DNA of 64,000 nt. Origin: Monosporascus cannonballus (taxonomy: Eukaryota > Ascomycota > Sordariomycetes > Xylariales). This document shows, one piece after another, positions 36,690 to 48,900 of the stretch. The translations under genes and the position numbers were made by a program. The stretch is taken from contig QJNS01000705.1 in NCBI GenBank assembly GCA_004154925.1, forward strand, positions 91,967-155,966, given 5' to 3'. Position 1 is the first letter of the stretch. Every line of letters begins with the position of its first letter. The notes beneath the pieces were generated by a model that was not told the DNA's origin, searched no databases, and saw only the letters and a list, made by a program, of their open reading frames with translations.

Positions 36690-39600
36690 AAATAAAGCTA
36701 TTTCTAAGCTAAACGTTACCGTATAACCGCGCGAAAATTATATCCTTTTACGAACTGCTGGCGGTACGGAAATATATCGATAATTACCTAAAAAAGGGTT
36801 TTATCTGTCTTAACAGTTTTTTAACAACAATTCTTATTTTGCTTGCAAAAAAGCCGGAAAATAAAGTACGTATTTACGTTAATTACTGCAACTTTAATAA
36901 CGTTATAATAAAAAACTATTACCTTATTCTTTTAATCCGAAAAACCTTAAACATTTTTTATTCGACATAAATATTTACGAAACTTAATATCGTTACGGCC
37001 TTTAATTACTTACGTATCGCTTTTAAGAACGAATAAAAAATAACCTTTATAATCTAATTCGAATTATTTTAATATCTTATTATAAATTTCGATATAATAA
37101 AAGTTTTTAACTTATTTTAATATTATATTAATTATACGTTATTTAACCTTCTAAATAAATACGTTGTAATTTATTTTAACGATATCTTAATTTATAAGAA
37201 AAACGAAAAAAAACATAAAGGTTATATATATAAAGTAATTTATCGCCTTATAAACGCGAGATTAACGATTAATATCTAAAAATACAAATTTAATATAATG
37301 AAAATACGTTACCTCAACTTAATAATATTTATTAACGGTATTACTATAAATTTCGAAAAGGTTAAAACTATTTAATAATAAAAAATCCTCGAAACGTTAC
37401 GAAAATTATAACGTTTTTTCGATTTCGTAAATTTTTACTAGCAATTTATAAAAAACTTTTTATTAATTGAGAAAATTTTAATTACTTTAATAAATAAAAC
37501 TAAATAAATAAGTTTCTTATTAAAAGATACTATAACGGTCTTTAACGTCTTAAAAACGCTTTTTTTATAGTACCGGTTTTACTATATTATAATCTTTAGC
37601 GTTTGATAATTTTAAAAACTAATACTTTTAATTAAATATTAAAAAAAATATTTTCGTAATACGATACGTTAGGCGTTTTACAGCCTATTATCTTTTTTTC
37701 AGCAAAATATAACTTAATAAAATATAATTATAAAATATAAGATAAAAAATTATTAACTATTGTTAAAACTTTCGAAAAATAACGTCCGGAATTATAAAAG
37801 GCCGAAAAGCCTATATAAGTTATTACTAATTATAAAAACTTATAATATTTCGTTATTACAAAACTTTTAAATTAAGGATAAATACGTTAATCCGAATTCT
37901 TTAATAATTTCCGGTTTTAAATAATTTATAAATCGAGAAAAAAAGTTATAATCCTAAACGCATTATCGCATTAACTCGGCGCTTAACTTACGAACCGCCA
38001 TAATATTATTAACAATAAAATAATATATCGATATCGAACGATATTTTATCTGAACGATAAAAATCCCTTTTTAAGATATACGCCATAAACGTTAACCAGC
38101 CGATAAACGTATTAATTAGTAACGTTTACAAATTATCTATATTAACTAACGATATTTTAACGGCGTTTACGGATTTAATTTATAAACGGTTTAAACCAAA
38201 TATTTATAAAATAATTAAAATTACGAAAACCGATCATAAAACGGTATAAAAACGTATTTATATTAAAAATAAATTATGTATTTCAAATAATAAATGTTTA
38301 AAATTATAAATATTATACCGCAATTATAATATAATATTTACGAGTTATTTAGGGCGTTTTAAAATATATAATCTATTACGATGAAATTATTATTAATTAC
38401 GTTTATTACAGAATATAATTACGTTCGTATAAGGTTATTATTTTTGCCGCTGTATTAAGGCGTCCAAAATTTCGTTAACGGGTTTTTTTCGACCTTTTAC
38501 TTATTCCGTTCCGCCTATAAAACGATATTTTCGTAAATTACGTCCGTTTTTTCCTTTTACAAAAAATCCGAACATATTTATAAATACGTTTTTATAATAA
38601 TTAATAAATTTACAAAAATATATTATTTTATCGTTATTACGGATATATCCGTAATTATTTTCGTTAACGTTTTTTTTCCGATATATATTGCTTATACGAT
38701 ATTTTAGCCACAATTATATCGGATTATAACATATAATTTATCTTAATTTTTTTTTAAAAAATTAAGCTAATATTTAAATATCACGCGTTGCGTATTTACA
38801 ACTTATTACTTTTAAATTAATAATTAAACGGAAATTGTTAATACGGCGATAAAATAATATTTATAAGGTTATTATTCGTTTTATTAAGATAATTTGATAT
38901 ATTAATTTTTTTAGTCGAATTTGCTAATAATAATTACGTATTTAAAATTAATAGCGTTTCGTTATTTTTTGTTAATTATAGTTTTTACTTTACTATAAAT
39001 ACGAAACTGTAATAACTTTTCGAAATTTCTAAAACGCTTACGTAATAAAAAAGGTATACCAAGGCGATAAATTATATGGATAAATTAAACCGAATTTTAA
39101 AAAGTCAAGGCATTAATAATAAAAACGCAAAACCGGTCTACGAAATAAGTTAACTGATATCGTAATAATGCCGGTACGTTTGCAAAAAAAAAAACCAAAT
39201 TTAAATTAATATACGTTATATAAAATTAAAACGGCTTAGCGATAAGCTTAACGATAAATAAATAGGCCTTTTCGTTATTACTAAGGTATATTTTCGCGTT
39301 ATAACTATAAAGCTACCGGTATAGTATAAGTTATTTTTAGTTTTTTATATTTTCTTAATTTAACGTTATAAATTAAACCTTTTAGGGCAAAAGGTAATAA
39401 ACGAAAAATAAGATATTCGGGTCGAAAACGTTATCGTTACAAATATAGACGATATAAAAGATATCGAATAATATTTTAAAAAACTCTTAAGCTTTAAAAA
39501 TACCAAATACGACTTTTAATATAAGGTTAAATAGTTGTAACCATATCGCCTTACCTAGGAACCGGTTATAAATTTTAAAAGATACGACTTTAATATAATC
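36690..39600 (+). pseudogene. RIP-destroyed pol: reverse transcriptase, RNase H, integrase, chromodomain-like tail
   Basis: Despite many stops, the plus strand keeps the Ty3/gypsy order in near-constant frame. Reverse transcriptase, about 36,690-37,340: ELLAVRKYIDNYLKKGFI, then AKKPENKVRIYVNYCNFNN, and YVVIYFNDILIYKKNEK, whose FND stands where active enzymes have DD. RNase H, about 37,390-37,990, ends in FRF-IIYKSRKKVIILNAL. Integrase, about 38,270-39,010, includes the NYYWP segment, IPFRL-NDIFVNYV (first catalytic Asp changed to Asn) and VEFANNNYVFKINSVSLFF. The tail at about 39,430-39,600 contains YKVK-L-PYRLT-EPV, a chromodomain-like W/GY/WEP pattern with Trp codons turned into stops. Dashes mark stop codons. 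This identifies a chromovirus; it is not functional. Confidence 0.88.
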
Positions 39601-40204
39601 GAATTTTGCAAAACCAATTCTAGCAAATCTGGGCCACCTAACTAGTACTAGATATTATTAAAACAATAACGGAAAATAACGTAAAACGTACGTTAAAAAA
39701 CATTTTATTAAGCTAATACCGCGTTGATGCTGTAACTAAGCTTATATTGTACTAAAACTAATGAAAATATAAATTAATTTTATTAATACCATAAATAATC
39801 GAACTATAAAAAGTAATAGTCAAATAACGGTACATTATTATAATAATTACGTAATATAAGATAAAAAGTACGGCATTATAATAATAATATAACGATTAAA
39901 ATTCGTTAAGGCGTAAGAAAAATTTTATAATATTAACATTCGTCTGGCCGAGACTTAAGGCTGAAAAAATAATAATATATATTTTATAACGGAAAACGCG
40001 CTTAATTAACGTTTTTAATTAATATTTTTCGTTACTAATAACTAGATAATTTTTAATCGCCTTTTTTTAAATAGCGATCTAGACGTCGCCCTATTATTGC
40101 AAAATTAATATTATATTATTATAAAATATACGTTTTGGTATATTTACGACGTTATCTGTAAAATAAAGATTATAAATTTATATTAATGTTTACCGAAGGG
40201 CAAT

Positions 40205-41110
40205 TTATACGGAATAATTAATTTTATTTTTTTTGCAAGTAATATTAAAGACATAATTATAATTAGGGGATAATATTATTTTTTTTACGCCCGTCGTACT
40301 GAACGCGATACGGTAGATTTTTTCGGCCGTTTTGAAGGTGGTACAGAATCGGAATACCGCGCGGTAAAGTTCCCGACGAAAACCGTTAAGGTACGCGTAC
40401 GTCTCGTCGCCGTCGTCGTCAAAGATCGGTTCGTTATCGTTATTACGATTAACATCGAAATAAAAATACATTTAATAAAAAAAGATATTTAAATTTAGGA
40501 AATTGTTTTAAATATTTTCTGCCGATTATATATCGAAAAGTTAGCATAATAATAATATTCAATAAATACGATGTTAATATTAAGATACGCATAATTTATT
40601 AATTAATATCTTTTTAACGTTTAATATAAAATAAATATTTTGCTATTATAATAAACGTACAACAATAGTAAAAAAGATATTTAAAATAAATTATACATAA
40701 CCGTTTTACGTAAACGGGTATTACGTAAATAATATAAGGTCGGGAAAATATCGTTACGATAATGAAAAAAAATTACAAAATAAGAAATAAAAAAACGTCG
40801 TAAAAATAACGAAAAAATAGAAAACAAAAGTTAAAGGAAAACCTAATATTTATATCGCGAACACAATAAAGATAAGAATACGGCAAAATCCAGTCGGGCC
40901 AATAATATCTCGCACGACGACATTACCATTTCCGTATCGGAGCTGGCGTTATGCATTTTCTGTACGGCATCTCGCCACCCGGCTACTGCCGCGGCCTTAT
41001 TTCGGCTATACCGCGCATATGCCATACCAACGCCACGACGCTTTGCGATACCTAGTACGCCACTAATTAGCTAAGGTTCGAATCCGAGAAAGGCATTTAT
41101 ATTTTCACTT
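40205..41110 (-). other. Less-mutated segment of the chromovirus with antisense ORFs
   Basis: Between the integrase tail and the 3' LTR the GC content rises, notably at 40,290-40,470 and 40,880-41,100. Two minus-strand frames lie here: 40,205-40,471 (88 codons; acidic FDDDGDETYAYLNG patch) and 40,843-41,025 (60 codons; MAYARYSRNKAAAVAGWRDA at its start). A perfect pol III B-box consensus GGTTCGAATCC sits at 41,075-41,085 on the plus strand. Because RIP needs duplicated sequence, material unique to this copy would be spared. I infer a captured or inserted segment; neither ORF is recognised and protein production is unproven. Confidence 0.45.
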
Positions 41111-41138
41111 TTTCTTTTATGTAATTAGGAACAACTAC

Positions 41139-41157
41139 CTTAAGAAAAAAGGGCTAC
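41139..41157 (+). other. Putative polypurine tract before the 3' LTR
   Basis: The purine-rich string AAGAAAAAAGGG ends four bases before the 3' LTR. This is the expected location of the plus-strand primer for retrotransposon reverse transcription. Confidence 0.65.
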
Positions 41158-41305
41158 TATTACGGCATTAGCAAAACGGCTTATTTAAGCCGCCGTTTCG
41201 CTATATATACGCAAACGTTACGCGTTTGCTAAATAGCTTTTTTTTCTTCCTTTTACAATAACAAAATATCTTCTAGAAATCTAAGAGATATATAGCGCCG
41301 TGATA
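41158..41305 (+). repeat. 3' LTR of the chromovirus
   Basis: TATTACGGC...GCCGTGATA, 148 bp, collinear with the 5' LTR including the central palindrome GGCTTATTTAAGCC. Differences from the 5' LTR are mostly transitions, for example TG to TA at the very first dinucleotide, consistent with RIP after insertion rather than with an age estimate by substitution clock. Confidence 0.92.
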
Positions 41306-41843
41306 TAATTATTAATTTTACGAAATTTATAATAAAAATAAAAATTAAATAAACTCTTATTAATTTTATAGTAATAAATAATTTAATTAACTTTCTAAAA
41401 CTTTAATAATATTAATAATTAGCAAAAGTATTAAACTTTTAAAACATTATATTAAGATTAAAGAATTTTAAAAATATTAATTTCAATCTAGGCATTATTT
41501 AATAATAGAAAATTTTTACTTTTATTATCTTTTAAATATTCGTTTTCGTTATATCTTTTATCTTTATCTTTAAATAACTTTAAAAATAAAGTTAATTAAA
41601 ATTTCTTAAATAAATCTATTATAATTTAGCAATATAACGTTAGATCTTAATAATTAAAAGTACAAGTTTAAATCCTACTAAACCTTCTTAGAACTTAGAT
41701 ATTTTGAAATATACGAGCTTTTACTAATATTTTTATATTTTTATATTTTTGTTTTAAAGCTAATTATTACGGTATTTCTTTTTTATAAGATTATTCAATA
41801 TTGTAAAAGTTTTAATTATTAATTTCTAATAACTAGAAGGATA

Positions 41844-42024
41844 TATTAAATCTAATAACGTTATAACGTAATTAGTTAACTAGCTAATGAAAATAATTTC
41901 GGTTATTCCGGTATTCTTATCCTTTGACTACTATTATTTTTATCTATATTTAAGGAATGTTCACCACCTTCACCTTCTCTAAAGAACTTTTGAAAGGTCA
42001 GGCAACCTTTAATACAGTTCTTCA
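41844..42024 (+). repeat. Right border LTR-like direct repeat (181 bp), RIP-mutated copy
   Basis: Partner of 25,484-25,664. It starts TATTAAATC where the left copy has TGTTGAACC and ends near TTCTTCA, exactly at the change from AT-rich to normal DNA. A purine-rich AACTAGAAGGATA lies just before it, as expected for a polypurine tract before a 3' LTR. The interior between the two copies is 16.2 kb because other elements have inserted. Confidence 0.75.
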
Positions 42025-42822
42025 GTTATATGCTTCTGTGTGTGATGTCAGGGTCTCACACCAACCAACCCCCGCACTCTTTATATTGAGTAATTCAGTA
42101 GCCTGTGAATATTGGGGCTCTTGAGCAGGCTGCGTGTAGCCGTCAGCTCCGCCCGGGCAAGTCTCGACCTCATTGCGCCTACCATGACTTAGCGTACAAA
42201 ATAAATAGCCAATAGTATGTTATTATCAAGCACAAGTAGTGGCTGGTTAATGAAGTAACGTAATAAGGATAAGGCTGATTTGCTCCCTCACAAGCCGCCA
42301 TAGGCTGGGTCTAGAGCTAGAGCTGGAGCTGGAGCTAATACCTGTAAGTAGCCTCTTGGGATCCTGATATATATAATTGTTTAAGTATACATTGTGCGCG
42401 TGGTGAGAGAAATGTCAAAAGATCTGTCGGCTTGGCAATTCCTGCATAGTCACATGTGGGAGTGAAACACGTCAATATTTAAAGAAGCTGCCGATCTTGG
42501 AATATGTTGTTAGTTGCCTCGGTAGCGGTGTGGAAAGGGAAGGGATACCTTGGAGGTTGGCAAGGCGCGCCATTCCCTGCTGCCCTCATTAGGTTCGCAC
42601 CAGTGAATCAAAAGCATGCGTCACATGCTTAGGTTGCCGTTTGTTGGTTCGTCCCAGCTACATACATTTGCTTTCTATCCGGACTTTATCAAACATACCC
42701 GATGTCTTATAAACGAACTTAAGCATTCATCATTACATTCTTGATCCCCGCCGCCTATTGTTTGCTGCATCGGAGGTGTTGCGACTGTTGCGACAGCTTT
42801 TCAGCTAGCCTGCCGCAACGCA
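42025..42822. other. 5' flank of the antiporter gene
   Basis: About 800 bases of normal composition between the right border repeat and the upstream ORF of the antiporter gene. It contains a short GAGCTG-type tandem (ctagagctagagctggagctggagct pattern around 42,310-42,334). The promoter of the antiporter gene must lie here; no individual site can be assigned. Confidence 0.5.
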
Positions 42823-42852
42823 ATGCAACACGCGGCAGTCCGCATTGACTAA
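42823..42852 (+). promoter_or_regulatory. Upstream ORF of 9 codons ending 3 bases before the antiporter start
   Basis: ATG CAA CAC GCG GCA GTC CGC ATT GAC TAA encodes MQHAAVRID. Its stop codon ends at 42,852 and the main ATG begins at 42,856, in the same frame. If the transcript starts upstream, ribosomes would meet this ORF first, and reinitiation after only 3 bases would be inefficient, so it should reduce or condition translation. Whether it lies in the mRNA is not shown by the sequence. Confidence 0.5.
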
Positions 42853-42855
42853 GCC

Positions 42856-45787
42856 ATGGCGACCGTTACGCTGACCACGCCAACATTGCTGTCGACTGTC
42901 ACGACTACCATCGCGTCGTCGGCAGCCCCCTCGAGCAGCGGGGCACCCCCTCAAGGAGGCATCTTAGAAGGCGTCTCTCCCAACGCCTATCTTCCTTCGA
43001 GCCCGATACAGCTCTTTATCATTCAAGTAAGGACTGGGATAGATCATTGTCTCGCCATGTGTGCCTCTGCCTGTTCTGCCCTTTCACTTGGTGTAGACTC
43101 TGTACTATCAATCCCGGCGCGGCCTACTCACTCGTCATTTACTTCTAGGCCGGCATCATAATCATCTTCTGTCGTCTGCTTCATTATCCGCTCTCTCTGG
43201 TGGGCCAACCACGCGTCATCGCGGAGGTTATCGGTGGTATTTTGCTGGGCCCGTCAGTCCTAGCCCGAATCCCCCACTTCCAAGATGAGATCTTTCCGAC
43301 GGCCTCGATGCCAGTTCTGAACAATGTCGCCAACCTCGGTCTCCTCCTATTCCTCTTCCTCATTGGGTTGGAGGTGGATCTTCGCATGTTCACCAACAAT
43401 TGGCGGGTAGCCCTGAGTGTGGGAATCACTAGCATGCTACTGCCCTTCGGCTTGGGCTTTGCCATTGCCTGGGGGCTTTACCACGAATTCGTTGGCGATG
43501 CCGCCGAGGAACTTGGTTTTGGCATATATGGCCTCTTTATCGGCACTGCCTTGGCCATAACCGCCTTTCCGGTACTCTGCCGTATCTTGTCCGAGCTGGA
43601 TATGCTAGGCACACCGGTCGGTGTGACAGTCCTGGCAGCAGGTGTAGGCAACGACGTTGTCGGCTGGGTCCTCCTCGCATTATGCGTTGCTTTAGTGAAC
43701 AACGGTTCCGGCTTGACAGCCCTCTGGGTGCTGCTGGTCGCAGTTGGGTGGACTCTCTTCTTAGTTTTCGCAGTTCGGCCTCCTTTCCATTGGGCGCTGA
43801 GGAAGACGGGCAGCATTCAGAACGGCCCTACACAGGGTATGGTTGCCCTAACTCTTCTCATAGTCCTTCTCTCCGCCTGGTTCACGAGTAAGTAACACAG
43901 CCTAAGTCCTTCCCCGGTCCCTTTTTCAGCCATTTTGGCTAACGGTTCAGACGCTATTGGCGTGCACGCCATCTTTGGTGCTTTCCTTGTTGGCTTGATC
44001 TGCCCGCATGATGGCGGGTTTGCCATCAAATTGACAGAGAAGATTGAGGACCTCATCACCGTTCTTTTCCTACCGTTGTACTTTGCGCTTTCCGGGCTGA
44101 GCACAAACCTTGGGCTCCTGAATGACGGTATTACTTGGGCATACGTCATTGGTGTCATTACGTGCGCTTTCGCTGGCAAGATCATTGGTGGCACACTGGC
44201 TGCCAAAGCAATGAAGCTTGTCTGGAGAGAGAGTTTCTCGATCGGATGCTTGATGAGCTGCAAAGGTCTAGTCGAGCTTATCGTCCTCGTGAGTTAAAAG
44301 GATTGCTAACTTGAGTCACGAGACACTTACTAACGAACACATAGAATATCGGTTTACAGGCTGGTATCTTGGATACGAAAGTCTTTACTATGTTTGTCGT
44401 CATGGCCCTAGTGACCACTGTTGCTACAACACCGTTAACTAAATGGTTATACCCGCCGTGGTATAGACAGAAGCTCGAAAAGTGGAAGCGAGGGGAGATT
44501 GATTGGGACGGCAAGCCCCTGAGTGACGATGACAACTCTGCCCAGTCGGCCAAGGCGCTGCAGGACATCAGAATTCGCCGACTCCTGGTCTATTTACGCC
44601 TCGACAGTTTGCCCAGCCTCTTTACATTCATCTCGCTTCTGGGTTACGAAAATGCCGACCCTAAATCCTCCGCTGAAAAGCGCGAGTCTCTCTCCGGAAA
44701 TGACGAGCAACAACCTGTTATTCGGAAACGACCGCTGGAGGTTCATGCCTTGCGCATTCTCGAGCTCACGGAACGTACATCGTCTGTGATGAGAGTCACC
44801 GATGGCGACGATTATACCAGCCGGGATCCAGTCGTAAACGCGTTTAGAACTTTCTCTCAGCTACATGATGTCGCTGTATCTAGTAATGTTGCTATCGCCC
44901 CTGAAAGCCTCTATGCCCAGACAGTCGTCACACAAGCTTCGGACCAGGGATCCGACTTTGTCCTGATCCCTTGGAGCGAGGTTGGAAGCAACACAGAAGA
45001 TCAGTCAATTCCATTCAAAGTTTCGACCGAGGATCGGTTCAGTGGCCGATCTCATCTGGATTTCATACAAACTACCCTCTCGAAAGCCGTCTCTACTACT
45101 GGCATATTTATTGGGAACGGGTTTGGGGGTACCGCGCCCGCGGATAAGCGCCCCGGTCTTTCGCGCACCGTCAGCGGCGTTTCGCTGCGGAGTCAGAGAG
45201 AGGCTGCGCTGCCTCCTATCGCTGATAAGTCGCACCACATCTTCCTCCCATATATCGGGGGTGCCGACGACCGCGCCGCCCTGCGCTTCGTGCTGCAGCT
45301 TGCTAAGAACCCCCACGTTACTGCCACCATTGTCAACCTGATCTGGTCCGAGAGTTGCGATGAAATCACAATCGCTCCCGAGGATCCCAGTCCTACGTCT
45401 CCAACTGAATTGTCAAAAGATGCAATTAACGCAGAAACTACAGCAGAAGATAGTTCCCTTCTAGCTACGATGCGATCATCTCTATCGACGGGGCTATCTA
45501 GTCGAGTCAGCTTCACAGAAACTACAGTTACCACCAAATCGGCCGTCGGTCAGGTCGTGGAGCTCGCAAAAGCTGCGGTTGGCCAGAACCCTCGGAACGC
45601 GGGCGATATTGTGATTGTTGGTCGCAGGCACCCTAAGCTGCCGATCGCAGGTCGACTTGTCAACCAGGCCAGCACCGAGGTTGAAATCCAAAGAACAATC
45701 GGTGTCCTCGGCGACAAGATAGTACAGGAATCTTTGAAAGCCAGCGTGCTCGTCATCCAGGCCGCGGGCCGCGGACTCGAGTCATGA
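42856..45787 (+). CDS. KHA1: K+/H+ antiporter, CPA2 family, KHA1-like, 896 aa, 4 exons
   Basis: Exons are 42,856-43,026, 43,149-43,887, 43,951-44,288 and 44,345-45,787. Introns are GTAAGG...CTAG (122 bp), GTAAGT...TCAG (63 bp, GCTAAC just before the acceptor) and GTGAGT...ATAG (56 bp). For intron 2 an earlier CAG at 43,929 is in phase; I chose 43,950 because it gives the family's compact FT-x-x-IGVHAIFG. The first about 455 residues are a multi-spanning exchanger: FLIGLEVDL (127-135), the AGVGNDVVGW helix with Asn225-Asp226 near the ion site, and GVHAIFGAFLVGLICPH. The C-terminal half is soluble and has IFLPYIGGADDRAALRF and IVIVGRRHPK, Rossmann-like elements found in KHA1/CHX tails. Yeast Kha1 (873 aa) exchanges K+ for H+ in Golgi/endosomal membranes; the same role is inferred here. 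Confidence 0.93.
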
Positions 45788-45925
45788 TGCGTTTATTTGC
45801 TTGCGGCGTCTGTGGCGGCATCTATAGATTGTGAGGTTTGCTGTTCGTCTTCACACACAACGGACAAACGGAATATAGGAAATGCTGTGGTTGGAAGTAG
45901 GGCCGGTGCATCTATGCTTCTATGT

Positions 45926-45937
45926 AAATAAATAAAC
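45926..45937 (+). terminator. AATAAA-type polyadenylation signal for the antiporter gene
   Basis: AAATAAATAAAC lies about 140 bases after the stop codon, a typical distance for a fungal 3' end. The call rests only on the motif and position. Confidence 0.4.
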
Positions 45938-48900
45938 GAGTAGTGTGTTGCCTTGTATGACTTTGTAGACAGGAGAGGCAGTTCCCAAGCGAATTCAAGG
46001 TTTCGGTTTATTACCAAGGATACCACTCTTGCAAAGGTCTTGATTAGTGGTAGCCATATCTTGTGTTAGGATGATTGGTACATTGATTTCGCATCTTAGG
46101 CAATCAACATGCAAGATAAACTAAGCCAAGGATATTACTGCGTTTTAGTGACAATCGCAAAGGAACCCTCAGGGGGCGCTTTGATCCGCGGCTCCATCGG
46201 ATATCCTGTAAGCCACAGCCTCAGCCTGGTATGACTAGGAGAGGGGTAGATGTGACGCCAATGGCGTTTTACTCGATCCATTATATATAAGTCGTTTATA
46301 TAATCAATTAGAAACCTGTCATATCGTCACATGCAATTAAGACATTCGTGTAGGTCTCGAAACTCACCGAACCGATTTTGTTTACCTAGGCAGCGTATGG
46401 TCGGTCACCTATGAAGGCCCATGTTCTAGCCCCTATCGATCCCACGATGGCGGAGCCCAGCCCACCGTCCGGACGATACGCCCTTCATGAACCGTATCTC
46501 CGACTACAAGCGGGCCCTGGCGGCCGGGAGGCAGGCTATGTGTTTGTGACTCTCTGTCGGCCGCCTACTTGGACGGCGACACGCTGGCGGCTCGAGAAGT
46601 TCCTCGCCGCCCTAAATGAAGTCCAAGCTTCTGAGACGGCGATTCGGGGAGACAAGGTTCGTGAGGAGGCCGTGGTGGAACATAGGCCCGGCCCCCTGGG
46701 CCGCCGCGTGGGGGACCTCGCTCGAGGTCTCCTTCCAGAAGCTCCTCGCTGAGAGCGGCATGCCGGATAGGGACGTGGGAGAGATGTATGCGGCGATCCG
46801 CGACGGGGGCAGTCACGCCCGTAAGCATTTCTTCGCCTAGATCTGGCAGAAGCTGCTGAGGAAGGAGTAGCCAGTAGTGGTATTTTCCCCTTGGGACTTC
46901 CTAAGATCTACTAACAACAATTGGAGAGGATCGTGCAGCATACGCATCATGCCTAATCGTCTAACGATGAATCAAGTTAGCGGCTTTCCTCATCCGCCGG
47001 CCACACTCACGCTGCACAGGCTCTAGAAGACCCCTTGGGCAAGAAAAGTGCCGTTGCAATTATAACAGGTTTATGGGCTCTTCACCCTCTCGATGACCAT
47101 CGCTCGAGTTTGGGCCGCCGAACTACCTATCAGATATGGCAGGCGAGATAGGGCAACGCGCATTCCCCAGCGAACCATCTCTCACAGCTTCTAGCTCCTG
47201 CGTACCCAGGCACTCTAGGCTTAGGGGCTTTGATCGAGGGCTTAAGTATAATCCCGCGGCTCCTTATGAAGAAGGTAATGGGGGATGGAAGTTATATACG
47301 TAACGGGATCCCGCGCGCTATGGTCTTCTGCTTACCGTAATATCCTTAACATCCATAACTGTAGACCGGGTGCTTCACCATTTCATCTTTCCCTGGCGCC
47401 GTATCCATCAGCCGTGATGATTCCACTAGTATTTGCTCATCCTTCTCGGCGGAATATGGGTCCTGCCCCGGTCCTGGCGCAAGGAAGGCGACGGTACTCG
47501 TTTGGCCTAATTGAACACGAACGGATAGGACTGCTCAATGTGAAACCGGCTGTGATGGAATGGGGTTGTTCCCTTTGAGTTCAGTCTTGAGAGGAACATA
47601 TGCTTCTTCTGTCGACAAGTTTAGACTCCCTTCACTGCTGCTCAGTCAGGAGGTCCTTTTCTCATGGACCACAATCGTGTGTGACAACAAAGTGTCCAAG
47701 GATCCGGTCGCTAATTTGGTATTATTGTAGATCTTCGTATCGATCTCATTAAACTATCTGGGGGCTAGGTTGATCACCGCAGCCCCCAACTTTGCGGCCC
47801 GGTGAATCTTGAGCTCGCATACCTTGCTTACCTATAGGCCACGTGCGTCCGTAAAGATCTGGTTGGAAAGGTGCCCTTAAGGCACGCGGATCAGATAATC
47901 ATGCAAATATGCGATACCTGTTCCAGAAAAGCAGAGACTATACGGGGACGCACAGCTACTCTGTAGTTCGTCTGTCGTTGTTGCAACTAAGAGCTAGCCA
48001 GGCCCCTATATGTGCCTTCTACGACCCCCATGCGCCTTTGTTTAGGGCCTTGGCAGCTCAACTTGGCCGTCTGGCCATGTTTCTCAACTACTCTAGTGCA
48101 GCACGTTGTTTGTTCTTGTCGGACTAGCATGGACATCCTGATCTTGCGTCGGAGTTTTCGATTCGGGAGAAGTACGAACTAAAGAAACACGGCTAAGCGG
48201 AACGGGCAAATTTGCCGGTTGAGGTTTCGTCTCATCGACGGGCAGCGACGCTGCCGTCACAACGCCGTCCGGCCTTTTCTGGGCTACGAGCATGCTGCAC
48301 GACCTCACTGCCAGTCTATTTTTCCCAACACAAAGGTTTGTGCTCGAATTCTCGAGTCCCGCCATTGCTTCTGTTGTTCTTGCTTGAAACGAGCCATGTG
48401 TCCGCGCTATTGAGAGTTACTGTACGCAACGGACATTTGCTGATTTTGGTGTTATTTTCGAAAAACTTTGGATTGTGTTTCGGCACTGAGGTATAGTAAT
48501 CCTCGTGCCGACTATGGTTGCGAAGCGCATCATTCGTTTACACCGAGATATCAATGCAGCCCTCACGGAAATCACATCTTGCCGAAAGGCGCCTTGTGCA
48601 TGTCTACTTAGACATCATTCATTGTTTTCGCAGTTCTCCGACGAGGGTCTCCCTCCCAAGGACGCAGGCTCCCGTAGTGGTCGGGACACCGGCCTTATCC
48701 ACGACAGCTAGGGCGGGCTCGTTAAACAAAACGGTTCGTCTCATCCCTCGAAATAATCCTTATATTCCGAGTTCCGTGGCTTGCAGTGAGGATGTCAGCC
48801 CGTTTACGAGGATCAGGAGAGCTGCTGAAACTCTGGATGGTTCTGGTCCTGCATGCCGAGATGCTCTTAAATCGTTAACAGACTTACTAAGAAGCTAAGC

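Larger units (their letters stand above)
33931..41305 (+). mobile_element. Full-length, RIP-inactivated Ty3/gypsy chromovirus (7.4 kb)
   Basis: Two direct LTRs (33,931-34,079 and 41,158-41,305) enclose a plus-strand pol region in Ty3/gypsy order: reverse transcriptase, RNase H, integrase, then a chromodomain-like segment. The flanking pentanucleotides are both TAATT (33,926-33,930 and 41,306-41,310), so insertion was intact and both ends are original. A purine-rich tract precedes the 3' LTR. The coding region is filled with stops produced by C-to-T and G-to-A changes, so no protein can be made. Gag is expected between about 34.1 and 36.6 kb but is too degraded to define. The last 1.5 kb before the 3' LTR is unusual and less mutated (separate entry). 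Confidence 0.92.

Noticed and set aside
41041..41100. tRNA gene on the plus strand, based on GGTTCGAATCC
   Set aside because: The T arm stem does not pair fully and no A box lies at a suitable distance.
25665..42024. CRISPR array or mitochondrial insertion as the cause of the AT-rich block
   Set aside because: No regularly spaced repeats; retrotransposon pol domains, LTRs and transition-biased copy pairs show RIPped mobile elements.
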